Shown piece by piece: positions 23,780-35,698 of a DNA stretch of 64,000 bases (position 1 is its first letter; the number at the start of each line of letters is the position of its first letter). Below the pieces are notes generated by a model. It was given only the letters and a program-made list of their open reading frames with translations. It searched no databases and had not been told where the DNA came from. The stretch is from Eutypa lata (taxonomy: Eukaryota; Ascomycota; Sordariomycetes; Xylariales; Diatrypaceae), in contig JAKULF010000010.1 in the NCBI GenBank assembly GCA_022661535.1, positions 1,612,001 through 1,676,000 on the forward strand. The letters run 5' to 3'. A program made the position numbers and the translations under genes.

Positions 23780-24764
23780 TCATTGTGCCAGTCGTTTTCC
23801 ATCCGCATAGCAACTGGAACAGATGCCTTCTTTCCATGATCTGCCATCCCTCAACCCTGTTTCGGCAAAGTATCGATCTGGAGCTTGGCGCCGGTCACAC
23901 GTCTTACAAACGGAGGGGAAAACTCTAGGCATCACCAGTCTATCGCTGAAGTCGTTCATTTCACCAACAACTATCATGAGCACATCCCTTGCAAAACAAG
24001 ATTCGTCTTTAAGCCTACTTGTGAAGGCCTTGTCGGTCAGGACCAGGTACCTTGAGCGCCTAACGAATTCAACAAATCCATGCTGGAGGGGAAGAAACTT
24101 GGGGCTGTTGTTTGCATAAGCCCTGGCTACACCTTTGAAGAAACCATCGACGTATTCGGGAGTCAGTGGTTGAGGGCGATCCCAAGACTTATTCTGAAGA
24201 GAACAAAGTCCAGAACTAAATTCCTCAATCAAGGTGGCTACTACACCGCTTGTGAGCAACGGTAACCCGAAGTAGTCGCCCAGCTCGTAGGCTTCGCATA
24301 ACGCCACAAAGATTGACGAGTCGAATCCTGTCACGTCCTGGAAAGAGATGTCTGTGATTATGTCAATCTCTGCGAAGCGGTTGTCGTTTCTAGACCTGTG
24401 TACAAACCTCCACTATAGATGAACGTTAGAAGCCACTCGACCTTTTCGGCTGTGATCTCTTCTATTGTGACGATACTCGTGGCCGCTTCCTAATTTTCGG
24501 GTGAGATTTTGCGCCTAGTTTCTAAGCTCAATCGACAGAAGTCGTACTTACCATGAAGTGGCCATTCAGAGCCTTTTCGAACCACTCGGAGCGGCTGCAA
24601 AGGATTGATTTGTGCACAGCCCAGGTCTTGCCGTCACACTTAACCGTGGCGTCTGAAAACTTGCCGTTCTTCAGGAGACTGTCAACAAGCATGTAAGCAT
24701 ACCATCACGACTGGTTAGTTGGCTGGCGCACTTACTCTAGGTCCGAATCAGTGTATTTTCCCAT
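23780..24764 (-). CDS. BTB/POZ-domain protein with C-terminal CxxC pairs
   Basis: Four exons on the minus strand: 24764-24736, 24678-24552, 24489-24408 and 24351-23780, giving 269 residues. The BTB core reads [53 protein letters not shown] and FIYSGD after splicing. For the last intron, the acceptor AATCACAG rather than the nearer TTTCCAG is chosen because it alone keeps frame. The C-terminus has Cys228/Cys231 and Cys257/Cys260, which could bind one zinc. Fungal BTB proteins of this form are common; they usually mediate dimerisation or Cullin-3 adaptor contacts. The specific role is unknown. Confidence 0.85.
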
Positions 24765-25466
24765 TTTACCAAACTGTTATGTGATGCTCAATTTCAAGGG
24801 AGTGAGTTTTCCTGGGAAAGAATTTGAGTTGAGGCCAAATGAGGGGCTTTAAATGTTGGTCGGCCTCCAACATGGACGGAAACTCATGCATGCGTACCTA
24901 GAACTTTAGGCAGCTACCTGGCTACCTCTTAACAATTAAAATTTGACCAATGAGTGTCAAGCGCGCGTTTGAGAATGCGAATGTTTCCTATGTTCAGTAA
25001 TTGTTATCATAACTTCATCTAATCTACAAGCTGAACGCCACGCTGTAGCTGAATGTATTTAATGGCCAAGCTAAGAGTAGCAGTAAGATCCGAGCAACTA
25101 ATCCTCTACAGCAAGTATTAACCTGAGCGAAGATGGGTATTCGTAGTTAGGAACGCTGAAGTAGGTAGCATAGGTAACTACATTGTTTGATAAGCCCTCG
25201 GTGCCAATCCAAGCGACCGCTAACGCCCCCATAGAAGCAGATGACCAGACCATCTCAAGGCTGATGCTCATCACGCTGCCTGAAGTATGACGGGAGACGA
25301 GATACTGATGTGACATATGTATCACACAATTTTCTAGTCAGCTAGCCAGTGTCCACCAAGCCCAAGCACCATGAAGCCATCCGATATACAGCCAGACCCG
25401 TAACTCCTCCTAATAAAGACTCCTCTTGAAAAGACGTCTCTCGTAACGACTCGTCCTCCAATAGAC
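24765..25466. other. Intergenic, no supported gene
   Basis: About 700 bases. A 75-codon minus-strand frame (25098-25325) has no recognisable motif. Confidence 0.5.
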
Positions 25467-26066
25467 CTATTTCTTCAACTCCTCCGAGTAGCCAGGAGCC
25501 ACCCGCTCAGGCGTAGAGTATGCGATGCGGATGTGGTCGACATATCCCCTGGTGCGAACGAGGTCGATTTGCCACTGCGCCATGAACGGCGGCGCGTCGA
25601 GCAAGTCCATCGCCCCGGCGCGGAGGTCCTTCCACACAACTTTGGCCTGCTGGAGCTCGACCGTGTGGGTTTGAAAGGCCCTCTCTGTGTGGTACTGGCA
25701 GAAGTGCCACTCGGCGGCGCCCTGCAGGAGCGTTGTTATGGCCGATGGGACGTACGATTGCTTCTTCGTGATTTCATCGGCTTTAAACATGGTGCCGCCG
25801 CCCTTGCTACCGCCGCTCTTAGAGTTGCGGTGGTGATGGTGTTGCTGGGGGTGGAGGTGGGGGTTTCCCTTCTCGTCGCTAGATGCCTTGGTCTTGTTGT
25901 TCCAGTTGCCGCTGTCGTAGAGGTTGACCGCGTCAAATCCCCAGCACGACTCTAGGCAGCCCGACTCGTGGTTGTAGCGATGGCAGTTGGAATGCACGAA
26001 CTCGATTAGGAAGATGCCGTTTCTCAGAGGTGAGGTCGAGATTTCGCTGTTAACGGTCGGCATCAT
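25467..26066 (-). CDS. Uncharacterised protein, 199 residues
   Basis: A single open frame with two adjacent ATG codons at its start (26066 and 26063). The N-terminal part contains CHRYNHESGCLESCWGF, with four Cys and several His. A low-complexity His/Gly/Ser/Lys segment follows around residues 70-90, then a more regular part (AITTLLQGAAEWHFCQYH, TVELQQAKVVWKDLRAGA). Codon use in the second half is GC-rich and gene-like. No family is recognised and no signal peptide is evident. It is 475 bases downstream of the Zn2Cys6 gene on the same strand. Confidence 0.6.
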   Translation of the reverse strand: MMPTVNSEISTSPLRNGIFLIEFVHSNCHRYNHESGCLESCWGFDAVNLYDSGNWNNKTKASSDEKGNPHLHPQQHHHHRNSKSGGSKGGGTMFKADEITKKQSYVPSAITTLLQGAAEWHFCQYHTERAFQTHTVELQQAKVVWKDLRAGAMDLLDAPPFMAQWQIDLVRTRGYVDHIRIAYSTPERVAPGYSEELKK

Positions 26067-26541
26067 CTTGATGGGCGTTTGGATTGAATTGCAATACTCG
26101 CAATTGAATATTGCAATCTCTCGAGCTTAAGTGGCGGTGGGGTGTATGGAATTAGGTGCAAATATGAGTTGCAAGTTTTGCTAGGCGTAGACACAGTAGT
26201 AACTGACTTATTATTAGAAGAACTGGGGGTAATAATTTACTTGATGATTATTCAATTAACTTATTACACTCACCCTAAGAAATTTCCTAAGGCTACTGTT
26301 TACTACAAGACTGTGACCACCTCTCTGCCTGATACCTTCAATACCTTAGAAACCCATCCCATAGTTGCCAGGCAACTCTACTACCCGCATGGGGATGGAA
26401 TCACTAATATCTTTCCCTTTCTGGACTTATCTCCTGCGCCTGCCTGATATTCCAGTCCGCCTAAGAAACATGGTTCAAGCTACTCACTGCCACAATTTTA
26501 TAGCATCCGAGTGGGAGAAGACTTGTACCAAGGCCTCTAAT
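26067..26541. other. Intergenic, no supported gene
   Basis: About 475 bases separating two minus-strand genes. Only a motif-free plus-strand frame at 26142-26447. Confidence 0.5.
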
Positions 26542-27596
26542 TTATCCCCAATGTTGTTCCACACCCCCCTCAATGTCCCAGTCGCTGCCTGGGGGGTGAT
26601 TGTTGTAGTTACCCGGGGATGAATCAGTTGGAGGGCGAGATCCGGCTAGCGGAAGGGGCATGCCCTCGTGGGGTAGAAAGATGCTATGAAAGTTAAGACG
26701 GGGGACATCATGAGACTGGGTACCAGAAGCGTTGTCGCCAGATCTAGCTGCTTGAATAGCCTCTCCTGACTGAAGAGGGACAGTGTTGGCGTCATAAGTA
26801 AAAGTGCTGTTCGGTTGTATCGTTGTTTGACCGTTCTCGCTGTGGAAAGGGGGTACGAAATAGTCGTGGTCCCCAATCATACCAACAGGGGGCTCCAATT
26901 GGAGGACGCCACTGTGATATTTGAGTTAGCCATGTCCCTTTCCAGAAAACTTAACGACGGTTCAGAGTTCCAAGTCATGTTCCAAGGGCGCAAGTTCTTA
27001 TTGACAAGGAGACAGTATCCCAAAAGGGCCAAACAAAGGTTTTAACAACTCCGAAAGCTACCTACTAGAGTTCTTGGTAAAGCAGAGATGTTCGGAAGGT
27101 GTTAGTGAGAGCCCAATTCGTCTCGGCGTTGTCCTCAAGAAGTTCATCAAAGCAGGTTCGTTCTGAACCAGGGCGTCGGTGAATCATGAGGGCATTCCTG
27201 ACATTTAATAGAAACTGGGGGATGATCTGGTCGAGAGAAGCTAGGATACGCTCGGAAAGATCATTGGCCCTTGTTGCCCGACCAAGTCTCCTGCTTGGTC
27301 GCGTGGTGGTGCATTGCCACCCATCTCGAACGCATGTTAGGCACGGTCTCTCGTTACTGCACGTATTATGGATCCTATGGCATCTATCACAAGCCTGTGT
27401 ACTTTTAGTGAGTCTCTTTGCTTTAACGAACCGATTCCAGGCGTCCAGACGGGATGTCACTCACTCGGCGAGCTCGTTTAACATCTAGAGGATCTTGTCC
27501 CTGGTTGCCAGGATCAGGAGGATCAGGTGGATTCCCCCTATGCAGCGACGAATGCGGTGCTGTAAACTCACCCAGGGATCCAAAGAGAGAATTCAT
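26542..27596 (-). CDS. Zn2Cys6 binuclear-cluster transcription factor
   Basis: Three exons on the minus strand: 27596-27465, 27394-27066 and 26911-26542, giving 276 residues. Exon 1 encodes a Pro/Asp-rich leader ending VKRARR; splicing (GTGAGT to TACACAG, phase 0) leads directly into ACDRCHRIHNTC. The cluster is complete: Cys46, 49, 56, 62, 65 and 72 (C-x2-C-x6-C-x5-C-x2-C-x6-C) with a basic linker after it. The second intron is 154 bases with a GGCTAACTC branch. The C-terminal exon is Pro/Ser/Asn-rich. No fungal-specific middle homology domain is present, so this is a short-form factor. Its targets are unknown. Confidence 0.85.
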
Positions 27597-28257
27597 TGCT
27601 GGTGTGAAGCCAAATTCATGCAGTAAGTATTATATAGAAATGGAAGTAAGGGAAAAACTGGAGCTATTGCTCGTAGTCCTAGTCTTAACTATCTGATACG
27701 GATAGTACAGTGATGTGATATTTGGAACAACTGAAAGCATTTATTTTAAACTTGAATTGAATTGACTACGAGTATAGAAGACTTGCGGTGAGATTGAGTG
27801 AGGTAATTATTACTATAAGTATGACGCAAGATGACTGCACCTATTCTTTTTCTTTTTGTAGACGTGACCAGATAATTAGCAAGTGCAATATGAGGAAGGA
27901 GCATCACTAACTTCGCATGCAATGTCACTACTAAATCAATCTATCAGCCTATATGGTTCAAGAAGGAGCAAGCTTTTAGGTTTGCGACAGGGCACTGAAA
28001 GACTACGAAATACTCAATGGAAAGTGATAATAAATAATGTAAGTAAAGGGCTATTACATAACTGAAAGAAAACAGAAACAAGCCATAACTTCAAGCAAAA
28101 GATAACACTGTTTTCAGCATTATAAGAGGTTGGCTTAAAGCTAAGACGATGAAGCTATATGCCTTGTTTCATTATGTTAGCTTTTAACACTCAGACTTTC
28201 TCGAATTCGCATAAGTATCCCCTTCCCCTAAATTGATTAGGTTATCCACCGACCGTT
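27597..28257. other. Intergenic, no supported gene
   Basis: About 660 A/T-rich bases; nothing coding seen. Confidence 0.5.
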
Positions 28258-28887
28258 TCAAAGACCAAAGCAAGTTTGACGACCATGTATTTGCTCTCGC
28301 TTTTGTTGTGTGGATCGCATCGCCTGCGGAAGCCATACTTTCACGAATTTGGCTCCAACGGCCTTCGTGTATTGCGAATCCAGATCTCTGCTATGATCTA
28401 AGATGCACTGGAAAATACTTGGTAGCCACTCCGCCCCCACTATCTCAGTGTCATTTAGCAATGAGCACGTTTGCTCTAACAGACTGTGTGGGTTTAGATC
28501 GCGAGTCGAAGTATAGCTGTCTATTAGCTGCTGCTGTACATACCATCGTAGCCCCTTTCTTAGAGCAATATGAAGAAACGGTATCGAGCTATGGCCGCTG
28601 TCTGCAACATATCTGTGGTATTCCGCAGCGACCTCGTTGGTTGCTAGATCAATTTTCCTGAATTCAACGATGGCCTCTTCAACTAGTGAAGCATATTGCA
28701 TTAAATCGTCCACTGGCTCAGACAGATCACCCCTTGTAAACTTCACTTCGGCCAAGAACGCATGGCAGAGGGCGGAATATGGATCAAAATCGGTCGAAAT
28801 ACTCTCCATCATGACCGACTTATACCCTTGTGACAGGAGAACGTCTTTGGCGGGGGTCTCAACAAACTTACCTCCCAACGAAACCAA
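28258..28887 (-). pseudogene. C-terminal fragment of a NACHT/STAND NTPase (DUF7791-like region)
   Basis: An open frame of 209 codons with no ATG at its start. It matches by eye the region after the NTPase in fungal NACHT proteins: FVETPAKDVLLSQG, STDFDPYSALCHAFLAEVK and FLHIALRKGLRWYV. The NACHT domain with its P-loop and Walker B motifs should lie upstream (above 28887) but no trace is seen there. It therefore looks like a truncated remnant. STAND proteins in fungi are linked to heterokaryon incompatibility and immunity-like responses. It could instead be a solo domain gene with an unrecognised first exon. Confidence 0.5.
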
Positions 28888-29801
28888 GCTGGCTTAGTAT
28901 ACATCAGCTTCTTTAGTAATCTATCTGCCTATGAAGTTGAAGTGTCGACTTACCTTTGCGTTACATTCAATATCCCCCGCTTCATCTAATATGTCCTGTA
29001 TCACAAGGCTATGCATGTATAGCCACAGCAGTCATTGGGCAAATGAACCAGTAGATATATCAACAAACTAAAGCATGAAGGAGTGGTAAGGGAACCTGTA
29101 TGATAGCTTACCCCTTTTATACATACAAAATCGGTGAAAATTTGGAGCTAGTTTCACCACCTGATCCGGACATGACTTAACCTAAGGGATATTCCAGAGT
29201 CGATTATGTGCCGTAATACTAACCCCTTGTAAAACAAAGCTTTGCCCTCGAAGCTGATCTCGCGATAGCTTTACTCCTTTCCTGATCATGAAGGCAACGC
29301 AGCGTACAAGGCATCCAGCTGATTACTAATCTCCTTTGGAATATACCCACGAGCGGGAAATACTAGAATGTTTGTTCGCATTCGAATCACTTACGTTGTT
29401 AATGAACAAAACATTTCCGGCATATTGTGTGTGTGAGTAATTAGTAAGCATATGCGTGCATCCCTTTGCAACGACCATGCAACCTTGATTTTCTAGATTG
29501 TGCATTCATGTGTAGCGGGCTGGATGCCTTTGTGGAATTCAAAATCTTTCCTGTCACTATTCAAAGGAGGTGGCCTGTATGAGGCGGTACTGTTGACCTG
29601 AGGTATCATTTATAAATTATACTAAGTTCACTTATGATGGCAGATGTTTGAAGGCATTCGGTCAACCATGCTCAAGTAGGCAAAATTTGGCATCTGGACA
29701 AAACAGCGATGTCAGAACTATTCTAAATTCAATTGTTTCCCACAAGGCGTTCTATTATTGCTATAGTTTGAAGCTAAAAGCAATATACTTCCATATTAAC
29801 A
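28888..29801. other. Intergenic, no supported gene
   Basis: About 900 A/T-rich bases between the STAND fragment and the permease stop codon. No NACHT remnants seen. Confidence 0.5.
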
Positions 29802-31948
29802 TTACTTGGTGCTTCGCCTGTCGACAAAACCTGCACCCTCTGCTTCGAGTGTTTGCTGAATCCTCTGACTTGGTAACCATCGTTCTGCTGGAAAGAACCA
29901 CCACGACAAGAGCGCAAATATGGTCACGATGGCCATGATTACCGGTGCGTAATTGAGCGTCTGGCCATCGACAGGAAATATATACGGGGAGTATAGCACT
30001 GCCACTACCCACCCATTCCACAATACGGCGATAGCCTGAAATGGTTTGCTGAAGCGCCCGAGACTCCATGCGGGCTTTGGGAATGTCTTGGGTGTCAAAA
30101 AGAGACGGCCGAGACAGATCAGTCCATAAGCTGCCGCAGATGGCACACCAGCTGCCGACACGAGTGACGTGAACGCTACGGATGATGGCAAAATGGTGCA
30201 TGTTACGATGGATGCTACCACCCAAACCACAATAATCGCATTTCGTGGTTGCCCGTCTACCACGCGCGACACCCAAGAGGAAAAGGGGAGCACACCATCT
30301 CGCGCTACTGCAAATACTAGTCGTGAAGCTGCCAAGATTGCAATTGCCGTGTTCTATCCAAGTCATAGGATGTCAGCTACTTAGATCGTGTACTAAGTCG
30401 GGGGAAAATACATACAAACCATAAAGTCACAACACATATGACATTCATGAATATGTGTCCACCTTCACCGAGAATAACAGCGTATAGCGGCACGAATGGC
30501 TGCGGGCCACCAAACTCGAAGAATGTATCCGCGTCAGGCTTTGGGATGTAGTTAGTGATAGAATCGAGGAGGATCAAGGAAAGGGGCCACATGCCAAGCC
30601 GCCCAGCCATGTAAACTTACGACACAGAACAAAAACAGAATGACGACTATAAACCCACCAATACCGCTGACGACTGTGCTCCAGAAGATTCCTCTAGCCG
30701 CCGTCACAGCAGCATTTTTGGTCTCTTCGGCAACATGCCCGGAAGCGTCGAAACCAATTAAAATGCCAGCAGTTGCGAGGTATGATAGACACCAATTCCA
30801 GCCATCTGGTGCGCCAGTACCATTATAAGTTGTCATAAATGCGTCATGAGCCGTGCGGAAACCAATAGTCTTGCTTGTAGCGATAGGAAGCCAGACAATA
30901 TTCAAAATGAAGTCTAACATGACGAAGCCAGTGGACAGGATAAAGATCCACTTGAAGTAGCGGGCTGTAAAATATTAGCATGACCCATTTATAAATATTT
31001 AGGGGTCACCCACGAGGAAGTAGATTCCAGATAGCCGCCAGAGCCAACATAACCTCAGTACAGATCCATTGGACAGCTCTGAACTTAATATCGGTGGTCT
31101 CAGAGGGAAAGTCCAGATTGAAGACCACAATTTCCTGGTCCCTAGTTAGTTTTGTTTGTATACAAAATGCGAAAGGTGTCTTACTGAAAGCATATAGTTG
31201 ACAGCTCCTTGTGTGTTACCTGAATGATGTTTTAGCTCTTGTTCAAAACCCAGTTCCCACCATAAACCTTACTAGCACAGAATGTAGTCCAAGCGGTTGT
31301 ACTCCACCACGCAACTACGAAGCCAAACAGCCTTCCATATCGTGGGCCTCCGGCTTCCGCTGCCCAGAGATAAATTGACCCGGCAAGGGGCAGCGAGGAG
31401 CAAATCTCGGCTATGACCGCGGCCGTGATAAATGTAAAGACACAGGTCACCAAAAAACTTGTCCTTTGGTCGAGGTCAGCATAGCACCCAAGGGGGCTGG
31501 CTGAAACCTACCAGTATGCCAAATTGCCCCCTGCGGCTATACCAGTCGAGAACGTAACCCGAACACCGCCAATAAAATAAAGCGCAGCTATAAGCAGGTC
31601 AGATATTGGAATTCCAATAACCCCTGTCATGACTGCTCACCGAATGTAGTCGCGAAGTTGTGAAAGAGATTGAAACTTCGGTGCAACACCTGATGGGATT
31701 GTTGACGTTTAGAGTTTGCAAGACAATCTGGTTGTGCACTGGGCTACAGCGAGGATTTGCTTACCGGCTTATAGCCTAGGCTTTTCTAAGAAAATACTAT
31801 TAGTATACCGGCTCCATGATAGTATAATAATATTTGATTTGTCACTCACTAAGACCTGGTCATCGCTTGTGTTACCATCGGACTCGCCAGTGATACTGCC
31901 AGTCTCTTCAGGGTCAGCCTTGATAGGCTCGCCCTGTCGTTCGGCCAT
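29802..31948 (-). CDS. APC-superfamily amino acid/GABA/choline-type permease
   Basis: Ten exons on the minus strand: 31948-31850, 31785-31765, 31689-31641, 31587-31512, 31463-31273, 31219-31185, 31134-31014, 30964-30621, 30538-30416 and 30353-29802, giving 536 residues. All junctions keep frame and family similarity: DDQVL-KSLGYKP-VLHRSFNLFHNF, then FIGGVRVTFSTGI, SLPLAGSIYLWAAEAGGP and FGFVVAWWSTTAW, FCASNTQGAVNYMLS, IVVFNLDFP, GFDASGHVAEETKNA and AASRLVFAVARDGVLPFS. About ten to twelve membrane segments. The second exon is a 21-base microexon. The family (amino acid/choline transporter, TC 2.A.3.4) includes yeast Uga4 and Hnm1; the substrate here is not determinable. It sits at the plasma membrane or vacuole. 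Confidence 0.87.
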
Positions 31949-32589
31949 GCTGAGTTGTGTAGATGCACAATTTATTCCCAACTGAGGTCTCACCCTTAGC
32001 ACTGGTTGTTATCGAGATGCTGCTATGAATAATAAATGAGCGACTAAGAAAACGCGCAAATTCCACAAATAATTTTTTGATGGGAGAACATTCCCATATG
32101 GCAGCGATCGAACGGCGGCCAATAAGATTTCTTGCTCACCTAGCATGACCTTATGAATATCCTAGAATGGACGCGCTAAATGTTGACTAAAGGGGATCTA
32201 TAATGAAGTGATCGGAAGAATAAAGGACCGGATTTAGGGATGGCCCCTCGGACTACACCTGCAAGACTCGAGGTCTACGAAGAAGTTATTATTACAACTG
32301 TTATGCCTTATAAGTTATTCACTACATACTGGGAATTTAGGTATTGCCAGGCCTGAAGAAAACCTGGAATAACAACTTAATTGGAAACTAATACTATGAA
32401 TTCACTTCATTAATCCTCGGGTTCGATGGACCCACAATACTTTAGGAAACGGTCTCTCAACTATTCGGCGATTTATTTCAAACTCTCCAGTCTAAGGAAT
32501 TTCATATCATGAAGATACTACCCATATACGTCTAAAACACACTCGTTATATTATTAAGCCTGGCTTTCAACTTTACCAGAACGCCAAGT
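31949..32589. other. Permease upstream region
   Basis: About 640 bases with the probable permease promoter and then the start of the NRPS relic; no further gene seen. Confidence 0.5.
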
Positions 32590-32979
32590 CTAGTTACACG
32601 TCTTTGCAATATGAAAAATCCCGGCTCGATGTGGGGATATCGGCCGAACCGGCGAGATCCCACCTTCAACTCCGGGTTCTACTACGTAGGCCGGACCGTG
32701 GGTGTCTTGGCGACCGACGTATACAAAGGTACTGTCGCTATCATACCGGACCAGATCCACCAGTCCACGATACATCCGCCTTGGTGTGAGAGACCTGGTC
32801 GGAAGCCATGGCGGACCGACTGCGATGCAGGCGGTCGGTTTTGCTTCGTCCTTTAGATACCCACGAGCCAGTATAGGCCCTCCCACGAACAACTCTCCAG
32901 CCCAGCTAATTGGACTTAGTTAATGATCGTCGTGAGGGTCTACAAGCCAAGTACACACATCCACCCCGAGACCGATATT
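32590..32979 (-). pseudogene. Relic of a non-ribosomal peptide synthetase adenylation domain
   Basis: The minus-strand frame reads in order NIG, VCTWLVDPHDDH, an in-frame TAA, GELFVGGPILARGYLKDE, GPPW, RRMYRGLVDLVRYDSDS and YVGRQDTHG. These correspond to adenylation core motifs A6 (GPxLARGYL), A7 (Y(R/K)TGDL, here damaged) and A8 (GRxDxQVK, then lost). Identity collapses after QDTHG, and core motifs A1-A5, carrier and condensation domains are not visible nearby. It is a short non-functional remnant. It lies between two transporter genes, so it may mark a former metabolite cluster. Confidence 0.75.
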
Positions 32980-33533
32980 GTAAGGTTGTGTATCTGGCTT
33001 CACCACTTGATAGGTAACCCAATTTTAGCTATGGTCCCGCGTATTGAGCCTTGGCATCGGGCGATATTGCTAAGATCTTTTTTTTTTCCCGTTGGGAGGA
33101 GACTTCTGCTTAATACCATTCAGCTTGCTACAGCTAACGGTGGCGGACATTTTTGCTAACTCGGTCTTGAGTCAAATGGCCACGGTGGTTAGGCTGCTCC
33201 TAGAAGATTCTCAATCCGAGGCACTGGCAAATAGGTCTGATAATTTCGTAGGCGTGAAATCTGAGCGAGGAAGAAATCCGATTCTACATACTTCGTAGCA
33301 GACAGTTAGCAGACGTAGTAGCCAAAATATCCTTATTTCAATTCACCACATTGTCAACCAGTAAAACATTCTCGTGGTCCCCTTCCAAGTAGTCCAGCAC
33401 TTAATTTCCATAACAAACCCTCCATAATAGTCGAAATATCCTCCCACCCTCCCTATGAGATCCCCCTCAAGCCACCCTTTACGCAATCTCTTTTCGCCTG
33501 ACAGTCCCTGAACTGTCAATGACACACATTCCT
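32980..33533. other. Intergenic, possibly more eroded NRPS sequence
   Basis: About 550 bases upstream of the adenylation relic on its strand. I looked for earlier adenylation motifs and found none I can support. Confidence 0.4.
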
Positions 33534-35698
33534 TCACTCACTTTCGTTCTCCTTAACCTTGTCCACATGTCGGAAGAGCACCCACAAGAGGACAGTCGCA
33601 CCACCCAGAAGTCCAGACAAAATAGCATACATGGTGACCAAATGGGGATCCCTAGTCAAGGGCGTGAAAGCAAGAGCCAAGCACGATCCGACGCCGGCCA
33701 TAGCGAGCCAAATAGCTTGAACCAGCGTCTTCATTCCTTCCGGCGCATGGTTATAAGCATACTCAGTGCCTGTGGTCAGGCAGAACACCTCTGCCAGTGC
33801 GCCTCCGAAATAGATGGGGATTTGAAGGAAGACTGAAATCTGGTTGGGCACGGTACGATCAAGCGCATCCGGACACGCGAGTGGTGTGTCGTAGCACGGC
33901 CCTGTCTGGTAGATAAGCTTCTGCACCACGGTTGCGTAGACCATGGACAGAGTCAGAACAACAAATCCAACGGTCATGCGCGCTATTGGGCTGAACGAGA
34001 CCCGTTTCTTTGTGAGGAAAGGGTACAGTCCTTTCTGAATGATGGGCGCGACAAATATGCCGGAAATGGCACCAGCAATTTTCATCATGTCATTCGGGAT
34101 GCCGTAGGTGACCATCTGCCCAGCCTGGGAGATCAAGTTGTTGAATGTCTGGTTATAACAAAGCCAGTGGATTGGGAAAAGGATCCTGGAATAACAATAT
34201 TAGACGATGAGGTAAAAAAGAGTCGGAGAAGTATACACATACAGTACTCGGCAGGTCAGAAGGCTTCGCTTGATATCTTCAACAAAAGAGTCGGTCCAGG
34301 AAACTTGACGGCCATGTTGGAGCTGCTGAGCGTCCGGCTTTGCAGCATCCATTCGAAAGCTTCCGGCTATACCATAACGGAGGGCGGTCACAATCTCAGG
34401 CATGATACCACTCGTTGGCGATGTCCGAACTAAAACATGGGTCAGCTTTTCAAGCCCTAGAATATACCGTCGATTGAATTAACTGACCAAAGAAGTTACG
34501 GCCAAGAAGAATCGGAATCAATGCCAACCACATACAACAGCACGGAACCAAGTAGGCGACCCAGAAACCAACGTATCTTTCCAACAATGGTGTAGAATCA
34601 GCAAAGAAGCCCACAACGTTCACAGCCCTATATACATTGTTAGAACCACTATTTCAAAAGACGGATATAAGTATTCCCCTCACCAGTAGAACACATTGTA
34701 AATATACGTAATGGTCAGCTCCCGACTGCTAACCACCTTCACACCGGTCTTCTTCTGGGTGCGGATTCGAAAGTCGGTCTGGTCATATTGGTCGGCTAGA
34801 TGGGATTAGCCCAACACACTCGCTAAGTCTGAGAACGCCAACTCACCAATAAACGGGACAACGGTAGTTTTGAACCCCCCTGATCCCACGGCCATCAGTA
34901 CACAGGCTGTGATTACACCGGGCAAAGCAGCGCCTGCGCTAATAGCGACGGGAAGGGAAGTCGCGAATAGAATCGTGGCTCCAATGGATTCAATGCTGTC
35001 ACCTTGTCAGCTTTTTATTCACACTACACCTGCATAGAAGGGTAAAAGGAAATAATTGAACGGGGAATTTCATCCTACATGGCAGAGAATAGCATGGTTT
35101 TGTAGCGGCCCAACCAGCTTTCAGCAATAACGGCGGCAGGAACAGGGGTGATGTAAGACCCGATCATAAGCGCGTTCACGATATTCGACGCAGTCGCCTG
35201 TTGCAGCCCCAGAGCCCCGGGGACCTCGCCGCCGGGCGCATTTTGCAGGTAATTCTCTGTAGACACGATGGATCAGTCGTCTGGGCCTTTCTACCCGCAT
35301 ACCTACGCCAGAGATTTTGATTTTTACTCACGTAAAGGGGCAGTGGCGCCATACCACACAAAGCGTTCCAGAATGCCGGCAAGGCAGGCTACCCAGAGCC
35401 GAGCGGGGATTCGGTCGACGACATGGAGGTGATCGCGCACTTCGCCTTCGGTCGCGACACGATCGTCGTCGTCGTCGGCGGCAGGCAACGAGTAATTAGC
35501 ATCCGAAGAAGGCGGCTTCTCGTTTTTCTCGCCAAGGGCTTCGTAATGCTTTTCTGCCTCTATAAATGAAGCAATCAAGGTGTGATTAGTAACACCGTCC
35601 GCTTCACCCGCAGGAGGAGCCATCACCAACCGTAGCTGCGCGCCAGGCTCTGCGGTCATCCCCGCAGAGCCGTGCACGTCGAGGACAAGGCCCGACAT
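33534..35698 (-). CDS. POT/PTR2-family proton-coupled oligopeptide transporter
   Basis: Seven exons on the minus strand: 35698-35332, 35256-35079, 34995-34847, 34795-34684, 34627-34488, 34429-34243 and 34185-33534, giving 594 residues, the usual fungal PTR2 size. Signature segments are in order: GILERFVWYG (residues 108-117), AESWLGRYKT, VGSGGFKTTVVPF with ADQYDQ across an intron, FYWAVNVVGFF, FPIHWLCYNQTFNNLISQAGQM, and FGGALAEVFCLTTGTEYAYNHAPEGMK. About twelve membrane segments. The role is di/tripeptide uptake at the plasma membrane. The first Glu of the ExxERF motif is Gly here, and the usual Asp of the second signature is Glu, so coupling or substrate may differ. Confidence 0.9.
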
